64,000 bases of DNA from Gymnogyps californianus. Taxonomy: Eukaryota > Chordata > Aves > Accipitriformes > Cathartidae. Below the pieces are notes generated by a model, which ran no database searches, was not told where the DNA came from, and saw only the letters and a program-made list of their open reading frames with translations. Numbering within the stretch: position 1 is the first letter of the stretch; every line of letters begins with the position of its first letter. The translations under genes were made by a program, and so were the position numbers. Where the stretch lies: contig NC_059481.1 in the NCBI RefSeq assembly GCF_018139145.2, positions 7,180,368 to 7,244,367 of the forward strand, written 5' to 3'. Of the stretch, positions 27,401 to 42,400 are shown piece after piece.

Positions 27401-30400
27401 AAGAAATACTCCAAATTAGAAAGTTCAAATCAAACCCTAAATCTTTTTGAAAATTTAAGAGCTCAAATAAGAAACTTTCCAGTAAACCTCAGCCTACTAC
27501 TTTTCATTATATCCTGCTGCCTACCATCATCTTAACTGATAAACAATAAACTGAACTACTGAAAGTCAAACCTAGCTCCTAGACATGTCTGGAAATAGCA
27601 AGATGTCGATCACTACAAATTATACAAGATACAAACATTATCTTAACTAAAAATGCATTTTAAAAAAAATCTGCCACATCACAAATTTACCTGTCCGATG
27701 TTGTAGTGACAACACAAGGAAAAAAAGGAACTGTACTATTTTGCTCTTCCACAGTAAGGCAGCATGGGAGAAGCAGAAAGGTATGTACATACCTGGTTTC
27801 TGTTCTTTGGGGGAAGGAGACACATCTAACACAGACACAGAAAACTTGAGCTCCAAGTATGAAGAAACCCACATAATATACAAAGTGCATGGCTCCTCCA
27901 TCAAATCCTTTACAGTTAAGTATATAAAAACAAAAGATCTCTCAATAAAAGATAAACTGTAGCTACCTGATAAGCTTTAACTGAACTTGAGACTGGCTCA
28001 ATCTCTTAAGAGGTAAGTAGCAGTCCAGGAAGTTGGAAGGGTAATAAAGAAAGGGAACAAAAACTCTTGGTTAGAAGTTCAAGCTTCTCCTCCCCCCAAA
28101 AAGTTTATAGTAAGTCTTTTGACAATAGTGCTGGAATTCACCAGCTACTGTGTTAAATCACAGCACAGTCAGACTGCTTATATGCTCTGTTCCAGATTCT
28201 CTAAGATATCTGAAGCACACAGATGAAAAAAAAAAAAAAAAATCATCTGATGTTTGAACCATATCAAAGTGCCTGAACTGACACATGTATACTGCAACTA
28301 CTTGGATTAAGTATACTCTGTCCCTAATTTCTAATGACGTCTCTGGAAAGTAAAGGTCAGAAAGAAACCCTTCAAAAGAAGTGAGCGAAGCTGCATTCTT
28401 CAACAAGAACTCCCTATGCAAAGCACGCCCTTCTCTTTTATAAGGTTCATCTTCCAAAGTTTATATACCACACTACCCCCTTTTTAAAGGGCCATTACAG
28501 GATCAAAACATGTTCAAAAAACAAAACATGTATCTTTTCAAGGTATGTAATAACACTTCTGAACTACCATTAATTGGTTTATAAAACAGTAACTGCCCCC
28601 TATAACAATGCAGAAACATTTTTAAAATGTTTAATACCTCAGACACTGACATGATAAAAATGCTAGTCAGTACACTACACAGATAGAATACCTTACATAG
28701 TACCTGCTAAGCTGGCTTTTTTGTTTTTTCTTCAGAAAGAAGTTGCATACAAATGATATCTACTTTCCTATAATTTGATGATGACTACCAAAACTGCTTT
28801 TTGTTTTTACAGTTTTGGCTACCTTTATGGAGCCCAGAAAGAGTTAAAGGTATCCTACTCTGCCATACACAGGAGCAATGGAGTTACAGTAGAGAACAGC
28901 ACAGGCTTAAAACAAAGTAAAATTGTCCTGTTGGTAATTCTAGCACTGATAAAAATGAGTCTCAAAACAGGAATAAACATAGTCAAGAATATCCTGTGTA
29001 TCTTTGCTAACACACACACGCCACCTAACAAACTACCTGCATTTCCCCTCTATTTTTAAGGCTGCTTATTGTAATAGATGTTAGTGGTCCTTACTCCTTA
29101 ACTAGTTTTGATTAAATACCATTAATAAAAAAACAATTAAAATGGAGAAAGAAACCATGGTTACATAGTTTCTTTGGGGCACTTGGAGGGACAACAGATC
29201 TGCTTGGCATTAAGCAGATACTTGTGAAGAGACAAGAGATGATCTAGAATGACACCAAGTCCGGACTTCTCTGCCTCTCCCAAGGCGACTTACTAAGGTT
29301 TTAGACAAATTTATTCTGGATCAGATTCTTGCAATGACTTGTCTAGCCTCATTTCTGAAGGCAAATACTGACAGAACGTACAAAAAAGTTTGGTGAATCC
29401 CAAGAGCTTTGCAGATGTACCAGTAAAATAGGAAGCCAGTAACGTGAAGCCTGACTCGCATCTACCCTGCAGAAATTCAGCACATGTTAAATGTCATTAA
29501 TTCCATCATTCACAGCCAGCTTACTGCCCTCAGCTAAGCCAAAATCAGAGGGACTTTTTAGCGTGCCTCACTAGAGAAAGCAAGTTCAGTTCTTCAAAGT
29601 GGTTTTTTTGTGTGGCTGACAGTAGATCGTCTCTAGCAGTTCTGTAGCTTAGTCAAGTGGAGCAGATAAACTCACATAGAAAATATTCTACAACCACTCA
29701 GAGTGGCATTTCGAGTCTATTCCAGTTCTATTAACTTCTAGATACCTTTGAGGATAACTGAGATCTGGGTGCATTTCACTCCTCCTGACTAAACTGAAGT
29801 AACCTCATTTACTTGACAATCTAACACTACAAGAATGTCACAAGAAAAGCAAAATCAAAAACCTCACAAGCAAATATGCAGTCGCTCTCTTAAATCCTCT
29901 TCCCAATGCTAAGGATAAATTTTAAGCAGCAATTTGCTTAACATTAGCATAAGAGTTTTGGTTTTGTTATCTGGCAGATGGAAAACATTGATTGAATGTT
30001 TTTAATTGGCTAAATTAATGCTATCAAAGTTATTAACAGTACTTGCCATCAGCCTTCAACGTCTAAATGAGAGATACTTACTCTGCTAACAAAACAGTTA
30101 AACCAGTACAGCTGGCAGAAGTTTAGCACATAAAGTATCACAATCAAAATTATAATCAAATCATTCTTTCACTTCTATACTACACAAGGACTACTGACTA
30201 TGCTGCAAGTGCAACCAAAGACATGATTTCTAGTTCCTACCTATTATTTCAAAATTTATTCAAGGTAACACCATATTGCAGCATTTCATTATTCCTTTGT
30301 GCACTGACTGAACTTGTCATTTTCAGGTTTTACTGAAGTTACTGCTCCAGTTAACCAGAAAAATATCCCCTTCAAGAGAAACTAAGCTATCAACAAGTCT

Positions 30401-33400
30401 ACTAGCCAGCCTTGTATTGCTATAGCATTGTTTGTTTGTTTTTGAATATAAGACAGTACTGATTTAATACGAGTAAAAAATTTTAAATTTACACAGGTTC
30501 CAGGGATAACTGGACAGCTTCAAGAAAAAAAACCATAAAGGGCAATTACATATAGAAATAATACTTCTTGCTCAAGAGCTTGCTGACCTAAAAATTGTTG
30601 GAAGCTTGAAAAGTAGCCTAGATAAGTATCACTACACCTTTTTGTGTTTACTTATACTTTTCTTTCAACATATGGTTGCAGTTAGAGACAGGGTACTTTG
30701 TTAGACAGCCTTCTGGTCAAACTGAGCATAACTGCTCTCTTCTTAAGAGGGCAGGTACTAAAATGGTTATTTTGAATCAACAACATTAAACTCTGATTAT
30801 AATCAACAGATAATATGTTTGTACAGAAAATCAACATTTTATCTGACCAGCTGATCTATTTGTACACATTTTTTAGTCACAAAGGTCCGTTCATCTGATC
30901 AATGCTACAATTCTAAAATGCCTTGATTCTATGCCGAAGAATTGTATGCAAATGATGTAACTCGCTCCCTGGGGAAAACTCTTGTGCATCTCCCTTTTGT
31001 TGGAATAAATATAGCTATTTGGGCAAGATTCCACGGTTGCTTTAATACTAAGCTGCTGCCAAATATCGCATCCCACCTTGTTCTGACTTTCCCTATGCCC
31101 CTCTTGTACAGCTTCACAATAGCTACATCAGAAATCAATTTAAGAGTAACTCAAATAAGAGTCTTATGTAAAATGTCTAATGTAAAAGTCTAAATGTAAA
31201 AGCTGTCTATTCACTGATTCCTAGTACACATTCCTTTGTGTAAAGTGCACATTTTGACCACCCAAAAATCACTATTTTCAGCCACTAATTTAAGAAACTG
31301 GCAAGCAAATAAGGCAGTTTTAAACACATTTATTTATACTTAACTACATTATTTTATATCCCTGCAAATAAAGTTTTAAAACATTTAAGTATAGTTACAG
31401 CACAACCGTTAATGAACACTTAGATTTCTAACTACTTTCAGTTACATACAGAAGTAATCTAAAGCTTTGTTTCTGGCATGGTTTTTTGTAGGCAGGCTTC
31501 TCTCTGCAACCCAACAAACAAATAGAGCTACTATCAAATGGAGCTTTTACAACACTTCTAAATTTAAACAAAGGAATATGACAGTTTCCTTTTCTTTTAC
31601 TTCCCGACATCTGGCTTTCTCCTATTGTTTTCAAAAGCTACCAGTATCCTGCGTTAGGCACACACAACCAATTGTATGAACTTACCCTGTGAAGAGTCAC
31701 TGTGTGTTGTTCCCATATAGCTGTTTCTTCCATTGTTGTGCTCTAAGGAGAAAAAAACCACAAAGATTAGACTTCACTGTCAATAGCTGTACTAAACGAC
31801 TGTATAATACCACAAATAGAAACTTACACTCAGAAGTAACATTAATATTCATATTGAATAGCTATAGAGAAGTAGGGCTGGCTCATTTGTTACACATTTC
31901 CGGACTTTACATGTCACATCTGAACTTCCCATGCTCCTATGGAAGGGGGCAGGGGGAAGAATATGCAAAATAGATTTCTAATCATTATGTATTTCAGAAC
32001 TTCAAGTTATAAAGAAGATCAAAGGGAAGGACTACAAGAAGCATTTGTGATGTAGACTCTCTTGGTTGCTCCTTAAGTGTACAGCAAATGAAGCTGGTCC
32101 AAGGCCCATTTTCAGTTTTCCACTGTGATCAGTTGTCTTTAACTTATATACTTCATACTTTTGTGAACATTCTCCTTTTGCTTGTTCTAACTGTATGCAG
32201 ATCACCACTAATTCATGAACACCCAGCTATAGATTATAGTACTTGTGCTACTGTATTATGCATACAGGTCACATTTAACAGACTCCACAGTTCAGTGTAG
32301 GCTCATTTCTTCGGTGAACAGTAGCACTGCAGAAATAAACAGGGTCCCCTCTAAGGGAACTAGATTAAATAGTAACATTATGACAATATTTACATACCTG
32401 CATTTCTGCTTAAAAGAGCAGACACTTGCACTACTTAATGTGCCACGACAAGCAAACATTTGGAAAGGGGAAGATGGCATGAGGGAGGAAAAAACAGCAG
32501 AGCCAAAGGCTTGGAAACGGGCAGAAAGGCAGCAGGAAATACATAGCGAACCGCATGAAGTCTCCTGCTATCCTGCTGCTACGTTTTCTACCTTTCCAAA
32601 GGGAGTGCCCAGTGTTTTGCTCCATACCATCCCCTCTCATAAGCAAGCAATCCGCTAACTAAAGAACAGAATCAGAACACAAGTATCTCTGTAATATGGG
32701 AGTGTTGGGTTTTTTTGAAAATCTACTTTCCTCTTACTTTGTTTCAGTTACAGTAATTCAGCCACTACAACGAAAAATACTCCTAACTTTTAATCTAGTC
32801 CTGTATTATAATGGAGAACAGCAGCAGGACTGTTTACTCTCACAATCGATACCTCTGAAAACTTCATCCAATTTCATAACATCAGAATTTGCAACTAGGT
32901 TTGAAAAGTGAGTTCTTCTCACGACCCCAAAAAGCTGTGGGGTTTCTTCCTCCACATTTTCTGCTCTAATTTCAACAGTTAGGATGTGCTACATTACTGC
33001 TTATTTCTCTTTCAGGGTTCACTTCTCCTGAAAGTGCTGGTGCAACTTAATTGGGATATATTTCATTCAAACAGCTTTTTCCCCCCTCCATTCAGTACCA
33101 AATGTTTCTCCTTTGCATTACAAATTGATTCAACTCTACCCCAGAATTAGATTATTTGTCTCCAGCTTTTTAAAAAGTAGACCAAATATATATTAAAACA
33201 GTAACACACAAAGCCACCTTTGAAAGAAAACTGAACATTTTGCTTGCTAAACGGTTAATGAATACTGATTTTCTTCCCTATTTCTGATGTTCTCATTCTG
33301 TCTTAGTTTTGGCAAGAGCTTCTCAGGCTAAACACCTTGTCAACAAGTGAAGAATTATCTCTGCAAGTAAACTTCTAAAAGAAAAGGCTTTAAGTAGCTC

Positions 33401-36400
33401 CTGTTCAGAAAAAGGTGCAACAGGAATCCAATAAAGGACTGCAAAGTCACAATTCACATTTTAATTGAAATAGTCTGCCTCATTTCTATCTGCAATTATC
33501 AACAAAGAAGTTAACCTAACTGGCTCATTTATTGCATTTGTCCTGGCAACGCCACGCAGGTACAACACTATCGGCAGTCAGAGGCACTTTCGCACAACGC
33601 AGTTTGAGCTTCTTGGCTAACGAGGTACCAGATTTCAATGGCTCTGAGTTCTTGTGCCTCACTGTTGGAGCTTGGTACACAGGGCATGGTGCAAACACAC
33701 CAACTGGTTTGGATATAGCAAAGACTGATAAAACCCAGTTTAACTAGCTAAGCACTGCTCCCACCAGATCTGGGAGAACTGGCAATCCCAGAGTTGGAGC
33801 AGGATAAGATAACAAAAACAGCTAAGCAATGACTAAGAAAAATGGAAATGACCTGTGTAACATGCTTCTGGGAACTGTGAGAAGACTTACTACCACACAA
33901 AAAAACCCAAGACAAACCCCCCAAAAACCACCCACAAACTCACCAACCTTTCTAAAACTGGACAGGGTGCTCACTACTCAATCTACTGACTCAGCCTGCC
34001 ATTTTCAATGCCTTTTTCCTTTCTATAGAAGCGCAGTCTTTCCACTTTCTTTGCTTGTTCTTCTCCATTTTCTTGCTCACACTATCTCCTCTACTCATCT
34101 ACTGCTATCACCTCCCCTAGATTTTAGTAATACATTCATTTCAAATTCCCAAGGCTCGGAAACATCAAATATCCATTAGTTAGAGCGCAAACCAAGTAAT
34201 ATGTTATTTTCATTCCTTCTGCATGCCCAAACAGTCCAATCAAGAACACCGAAAACGGTTCAAAGGCAGCCTGAGGCGAGTTGTTGGCTTTGACACAAAC
34301 TGCTTATGTGAGTTAGTTTCTCATCTGTAAAGAACTGCATTCACTCACAAAAGACTGAGAAGTTTGATGAAGACCTGTGAAGGTACTCACCCTACTAAGC
34401 ACTGACAACTGAGGCAGAAGAACTAGCTTGTGCTACCATCAGCTGATGTCCCTGTTGTGATGCTGCTCTTAGACCACACTCAAAGTGCTATATTTTTTCA
34501 TGCAACATTTGAATTTCAGGAATCTTGTAAGGACTTAATTCCTAAGTCTCTAGAAATGGCAAACGCTGCTTGTAATTAAGGGGTGGGGGCAGACAGTGTA
34601 GGTCTGCAGTGATGGTGCCAGTCCTGCTGACTGCTGGTGCCAAGCTTGGTACGCCAAATAATGTTACCCACCACTGATTTAGGGGAAATAAAGGTGGCTC
34701 AGCAGGAATTGAGAAATACATGCAGCCTAACACCCTAGAAACTAGGAATATATGAGCATACTAAGATGCTACAGTCTAGGGTTAGATTAACTTAGAGACC
34801 ATTAAGTATCTTTGAAATGGAAGTGGACAACTGACAGCATTTGAACTTTGCAAACTCCAGATACTATGTCTATATTACCTATGGTTCTCTACATGTATTA
34901 AGAATAAAAAGACTAGAAAGAGAATGATGGTACCATGACTTCAGTGTTGAAAAAAAGATTTTACGCTTATGCTTTATGAAAATGAATAGTTTCCTTAAGC
35001 TCATCTTAAACGCCCTTATAGAGACAATTAGTAGCATTCCCAGCTCTGTATATGGCAAGTGGATGTGTGTGTTTATCCTTTAAATAATAATAAAAAGGAA
35101 AGTCATACATGAAGTTGCAATTCATCAATATGGAAGTAATGCAACTTATCATTTGCTCAGAATCTTGGAAGTATCAAATCTTGTTCAACTTCTTCATCTT
35201 TGAAATTGCCCTGATATAAACATACCAAAGTAAACACCTCTCCAGAAAGCTCCCTTTGTGAGCTACAATGGTCCTTCAAACAAACATTTTTTTGTTCCCC
35301 TTCTCACCACATTTCTTTCCTGCTTCCCAAAGGCTGGGGTTTTCATTTTTCTGTTTTAAAAACATGCCCTCTCATACAACTCTTTTACCTTCACACATGC
35401 ATCTAGGCACATGCGCACGTACATAAGATTGAATTTCCCCACAGGATTAATTCTGTACTTATGCATCCAGATTTTTCCTTCAAGCATTGTGAAGGGAAAA
35501 AAAAGCTTTGCTGGCTACCAGTTTGAGCAATGCTGTCACGTTTGCAAACAGCATTGCTCAGTTTACCTCTACTGCAGTTTGAAAAGCTGTTAGCAGCAGC
35601 AGCACTGGAGCCACCCACGGGCTTGAGAAGACAGTTTAAGTTCACGTTTGGAAAGATTCAAACAGCCGCCACAGAAATTAGTATTTTATACATAAAATAA
35701 TGCAAGGTTCCTGAGGTGAAGTTTCTTGCAGGATAACACTTCTTTAGATTTCTAAACCTAGAGGAAGAGCTTGGACTAAGGCCAAAGCTCCTACATATTC
35801 TTGAAATCAAAGCCAGAACAGTTCCCAATGTTTCTTTGCAAGTCTAGGGGGGACTTACTAGAGGAATGATCTTTCTTGTTTTAACTGAACTGCTTTTCAT
35901 AAGAAGTTAAGTGTGTCAAGAATGACAAGTTAGATTTTAAGCAATTGTTTGCTCAATTATGATCAAGTTTTGACACGAGGTCAAAGGAGTTTTCAATCAC
36001 TTTATTTGTTAGTAAAATTCAACAGTAATTTCCTATAAATAAACAGTAAGTGTTAAGTATCTACTGTTGTACATTTCCACATATTTCTCACTAAGGACAA
36101 TGAGATTATTACATTTTCAGAGAAAAATCATATTTAGGTATCTACCTTAGAACAGGCAGATTTTCATTTTCCTCTGGCCAACATAAGAGTAACCTACCAT
36201 GGGAAGCAGTAAAGTACTTCTAGTATCTTTACAAACCTGGTTTTGTGGATCAGCATTGACAGCTGTCCTGCAGACAATAAAATGAAGCAACTAGTTCTGC
36301 TACCTCAGGGGGCATATTGTTTCTATTCTCCACAAAACACAATAGAGAGGAAAGCTACCTGTGACAGATCCAAGTCCTTACTCTAACCCTTTCAACCACA

Positions 36401-39400
36401 GCAAGCAAACTACAAGAAACTGAATGACCAGACCGCAAACTCAACCATATAAAGAACACTATCTTTGCTCCAAGCTTGCAGCCTCATGTTGTAGGTGTAC
36501 ACCTTACCTCCAATAAAATGCTGATGTCTAAAAATATTCCTAGTTGTCCTGATAAAATCATAACAACCTTGAGAAACAGTTTTCTTATTCAAGACATGAA
36601 AAAAGAGAAAAGAAAGAAGAACTGGTAAGGGGCTGTATCAGAAGATGGAAGTAAGTTTATATTTAGTCAGTCTCTTTAGAAGGACACACCAGATATTCAT
36701 ACACCTTATCTATCTTGCTGTATTTCTACTTGGCTTCTAAAATTAATTCTCAGTTATTCTTGGGGAAGTCCACTTCAGCAGCAGGATGCTACTGAACTTC
36801 AAAGTTTTAAAGGTTAAATGCAGAATCAATACATTTTGATTGCACTTGTGGGAACAAGAATTAAAAGTGCTTATCGTAACAATTAGCATTTGCAACTGTT
36901 ACAAGAATTTCTGCAGGTTTGTTGGGTATCTAGGGGGTGGTATTCATCATTCACTTAAAAAAAAAATCAAAGTCAATATCCAAAATAAACAGCTTCCTGA
37001 GGAAGTTCAGAAAAGAAAACTGAATCTTCCTCAGCCAGCCCAGAGCAGGGAATGAAGAGGTCATTTCCCTATACACAGCATCTTTCAGCACTCAGTTGGA
37101 GCAGTGTGTTGTTTCCAACACTGACCAGGAAGACTTCCTACAGACATTCACCTTTGTCCTTGCCTAGTTAAACTACAGCCACCTTAAATTCCAACAGATT
37201 CCCTCCAATTGTCTTATCACAAAAGCCTTCAGCTGACTGGGGGCAGGGAATCAATTTTTTACCAGTTGTTAATTAGGACTTATTTGTGCAATAAGGACAA
37301 AATCCTATCATCAGACTGATTTTATCAATTGAAATGAGAGCTTTGTCTTACATAGTCTTTATACAACATACACAATACACCACATCCACTCTACAGAGCA
37401 CCTTAGAGATATTTGAGCTATTTCAAATACTGGAAGCCAACCACTAGAGCAAGTGTAGCCAAAGAGGAGGGTATTCCAAGGCAGGATAAACGCAGCAAAC
37501 CGCACACTGCTGAACCTGGCTGTTTGCACTCAGAACTGTGGTACCTCTGCACTAGACTTTGCAAGCAGCCTATATCCTTGTTTTTTACTTGATCATCACT
37601 CTGCAAGGAGGAAAGACTGTTTCCCTGAACGTCTTTTTGAGAAAAGACTCAAGATAGATCAGACAGAGCAGCTCAGGGACTGCTGCAGAGACAAACAGCA
37701 TGCACCTGATACTATTTATTTCTTTTACACAGCAATGATAAGTGGAGGAGAAAACACCCACTAAAGCATTCTCTTGTGAGATGTATATAAAAAGAAGTTC
37801 TCGTTCATCACTGAAGCTGAGAAGCCAGTCTTTAATCTCACCTTCTGTCTGAATGTACATCCATGGAAGTGACATTGCCCATCTATTTTGGAAACAGAAA
37901 TACTAACCTTATTCTCTCAAGCAGATGTACTAAACACCTAAAAGTAAAGCAGTGCACATCGCAATTTTTTTTTTCTTTTTTGCTTATTTCATACATTGCA
38001 TGGGTCCCAAGCGCTAGTCAAGAGTTCCACTCCTCCCAAACACTTCTTTGTATTCAACAGGCCACCTCATGAAAAGCCTGTATTAAGAAAGACACCATTA
38101 TTAAAGCTGGTCTTCAGATGACTATGTGCAATCCAAGTTTTAAAAAAAAAAAAAAAAAGACATACAGAATTCTTAACACTGCATGTTAATAAAATGAACT
38201 TAATTTTACTTAGATCAATCTAGAAGTACAAAGTCTCCACTACAATAGTACATACCTACTGCCTGGACAACAGAAGTCATCTTTACATCATGAAAGCAAC
38301 CTTGAGAAAAAAACTAGGACTAAACTTAATTTACATATATATATTTTTAATAATAGCTAGGCTGTTTCACCATTGCGCTCAATTCTCCCTGTGCTTCCAC
38401 AACCACATGCCGCTCTGTGGGATACTACCTTACTAAATACAGTTTCCACTGCTTCCTGCTCTAAAATTCTGAAGATTATTTGCTATATTTTGAACACACA
38501 GATACTGTATATACCTAAAAACATCCCTTCTGCTAATTTTCCTGATGAATTTTTGCTCAGGCATTTTTGCTCAGACTTCTGGGCGCTATTCTTTCCAAAA
38601 CAAAAAAAATAGCTCAGTATTTAACTCATCCCATGTAATACCCAATTTCTTTTTTAGCATGACTCACTCTTCCAGAACGGCCTTTCAAGTCCAAGCCTCA
38701 CACATCACAGACAGCTCTCTGATCTCCGGGGGTCATAAAGTGTTTTTGTTGTTGCTGCTGCTCAATAAAAAAAATAGTAGACCCTCCTTCCAAAAAAAGC
38801 CCTGAACAAGAACAGTATGCAGAAATTTGGGGTGGATATCACATTTTAGTGAAATAATCAAATACTGGATTATAGATCCAGTTAAATCTGAGTATTTATA
38901 AAAGTGTTTATGATACAGGCCTAGTGAATACCATTATCCCTGAATGGCAGAAGGCTGACACTCAGGAATAAGGTGGCAAAACAAACCAGAATGTAAGACC
39001 CAAATGCAGATACATCTCAAATGATCCTAGGTCAAGTTACTTCAGATGAAGAGTACCACTCAAACACCCTGGTAACAGTATCAGCCAGCAGCTAAGCAAA
39101 GCTTACTAGCTTCATGATCTCTAAGGCGTGGGAAAACTGTGCTTTAGAATTTGGGATCCTTGTCTGTTTTGCTTCTTTCCATTTTGCTTTCCAGCTGGCA
39201 GTGAAATCATGTAGGATCACAAACTCCAAAGCGCTGGCAAGCAGCATTTCACAGATCACTACCCCAGGCCAGTATGCTAGCTAAACGGAACCAAAATCAC
39301 AAAAGAACAGAAAGGCTAAAAAGCAGAGTGGTAAGCCGTGTTTCTCCCCTACAAGTGATGTTGCCAAAGGGAAGCACAGATAGCTTGCACTTTGCTTTTG

Positions 39401-42400
39401 GTTTTAAGTAATTTTTCTACCATACTTACCTAGGTCAGTATTGTTAGGGCATAATCATTCCAAAATTAGAGTATAGTTTTTAATATGTAATTGAAAGTAT
39501 CTTCTCTTTATTTAAAGATCAACTTTGGCTCAGATCTGATTTTTTTTTCAAATCATTTCAAAACGAAGATCTTCAAGAAACTCAATGTGATATTTTAATT
39601 CTTTAAATCTCAGGATGCAACTTGAAAAGCACTTTTTAGCAGAAGTAACTGCTTAAGCAGCACACACTGCCCTCCTACCAGTTTCCATGCTCAAAAATAC
39701 CCCTCTCCCTCATAGTATGCTTGTGCAAGTGTTATGCTTATGTGTGTGGTTGTTTCTACCTGTATCAGTTCCCCATCAGTTCATCTCAACTCCACCGACA
39801 GCAGCTGCCAGTGGCACGATTTGTAAGCCAGCCCTGTTAACACAAAAGCTCAAACTACAGCCTCACTTCAAAGTAAAAGAAGCTATATTGAAGTATGCAA
39901 GTGAAGCTCATTAAGTGTACACAGCTGTGACCACGGTTTCACAGCAACTGACACAACTTGGAATGGGAAATTCCGATCAGATATTACCTGCTTGGTTCAT
40001 TTGTTTTAAAACCACAGGGGTGGTCAAGTGGTGGTGTAGGCTGCCCAGACAGGCTGTGGAATCTCCATCCTTGGAGGTGTTCAAGACTCAACTGGACAAG
40101 ATCCTGGGCAACCTGCTGTAGCTGACCCTGCTTAAAGCGTGGGGCTGGACTAGATGATCTCCAGAGCTCCCTTCTGACCTCGCTGTTCTGCAACTATGCT
40201 ATAAACCAGATTTAGTGAGAACTGCTTTGAGCAGAGGGTTGGACTAGCTGATGTCTAGAGTCCCTTCCAACTTTAATTACTCTGTGATTCTATGTAAGTC
40301 ACATGTCCAGCACATTCCTGAAAACAAATCCAATCATCCACCTGCAGACACAGCCTCCATCCCTGCTCTTATACACAGCTCGGTGTTACTGTTTTATCAC
40401 TCAGTTAAGAACATTAATTGCAGTTCTTCCAGTTTGTTTTTTCCCTTGGGGGAGAAGAGCATAGTATCAGTGCCACAGAAAACGAAATCATACTGTACTA
40501 GTTTTATATAAGAAACCTAAATCAGGCTTATGTACCTGACCATTGTTTTTTAATTAAAAAATACAAAGCCAAAACACACACAAGTATAAGATATGGCCAC
40601 CAAAAAATTACCAACGTGATGCTAGACATCAGAGCAGCAATCAAAGCATTCAAGCGCCTCACTTTAAGCCAAAATGCCTCTTACCTTGTTTCTAATCCAG
40701 AAAATCATAACCTAGTTACCAAGCACAGCACCGTGTCAATTTTAGATCATTATACTCTGAAGATCTGTCAAACAAGAGCCTCAGGATAGGCAACAGTATC
40801 CCACTAAGACAGAGCAGGGTTGTTTTTCCCAAGTTACTACTCAAAGCTTTCAAATATCAATCAGACCAAATACACATTTAAGAGCCTTGCATGACAGTTC
40901 AAGTTACAGATACGGAATTATAGCCTTGCCATCTTTCAGCTTGACAAGAAAACAACAGCACATATAGGTTAATTTCTCCTTAAAATGTTTGGGGTTTTTT
41001 GTTTGTTTTGTTTTTAAAGCCCACACAGCCACAACAAAACAGTACATTTTATGGTTAATTTACCAAATTCTCCTGAAATTAATATTTGAAATGCAGGTAC
41101 TCCAAACACACACATACTGCCTTTTGCCTGGTAGAAGCAGTTGACAACTACTTTTGTAGTTGCAGAATTCCATGGGGGTTTTTTCCTGATATTCTCCCCG
41201 CTGAATCTCAGTGTGAAGAAATATGTCATTTTGTGTAGTGAGATTTTTTTTTCTTTCTTTTTATAGGTACAAATTTTTTTCCTCTGAATCTCAATCAACC
41301 ACTCTTACTAAGAAATTTTGGGTTAAGTGTCTTTCCCTACCCTGAATAACCACACACACACAGATGGCATTTCTCCCCACCCCCAATTTGGGTAACTGTC
41401 AGTTAAGAAGATTCAATTTTAGCAGTCACATGGCTGCTAGAGCATCTGCAGAACACATTACAACTCTAAGCTCACATTAACTTTACACATTCAAAGGAAG
41501 TAAGTTAGAAGCCAAGGATACAGAAATGCAGGAGTTTAAAGAAGAGATGGTGAATAACGTTAAATATTACAGCTCTTTGAAAAAGAGTAGCTTTGGTTAG
41601 AAAGTTGTTAGTAACTTTGGAGTAAGGAGTCAATAGTAACAAATAGTTTGGTTAAAAAAAGTGCGTAACAGGGAACACAACAGGTTTTTGTGTTGTTTTT
41701 TTTTTTTTTTAAAGTGCAGTGCTTTCAAGTTCAGCGAGGAAGAGGAAAAAAGTACAAGTCGTCAATGAGAGAGAAGGAATGAGAATTAGAGCAGCACTGC
41801 AATACCCTGCAGGTCAGAGGCAGACATGAGATTTGGACAGGAGGACAAGGTAACAAACGCTACAGTAGTGATTAATGTTAATGTGTCCAAAAGGCTTATT
41901 CAGCTATCAGCAAGGAAAGCATTCCTGAACTCTCTTATCAGGCAAGCATGGGAAGTGGAAAACACATCATTTTTCCTCACCAAAAAGGACTGTCCCCATC
42001 CTATTCACAATGCCTAGTTTTGTATTACTTCACCATGAAATGGAGTACTCATTTACCTAGTTTTCCAAAACACGTACCTTGAAGAAGGGAAAGAGGCATC
42101 TGTTTAAGCAGGCACAATCTAGTAGGCTTTGACACTTCACAACAACTGTCTCCCAGTCTCCCTATTTATATGCACAACATTAGTCTGCTCCAGGATTTTC
42201 TTCCTGAAAAACTTCCTTTCTAAAGCTAACACATTAACTATTAACTAAGAGATGAAGAAGAAACAGCATGCTACAATTGTCCTTATATCCAATTACAAAA
42301 CTGAATAATACACCACTGACGGAACTCAAAACCAGGTAATCTTATAAATTGAAGATGTAGAATGAAAAAACATATTAAGAAATATTAGTCAACACTACCA

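Noticed and set aside
32245..32658. 137-codon plus-strand frame in intron 1
   Set aside because: No recognisable domain, no splice or promoter context, ordinary intron composition. A database search with no homologue in related birds would confirm this.
39915..40193. Frames of 68-69 codons on both strands
   Set aside because: They are translations of the CR1 3' fragment, whose 3' region is largely non-coding.
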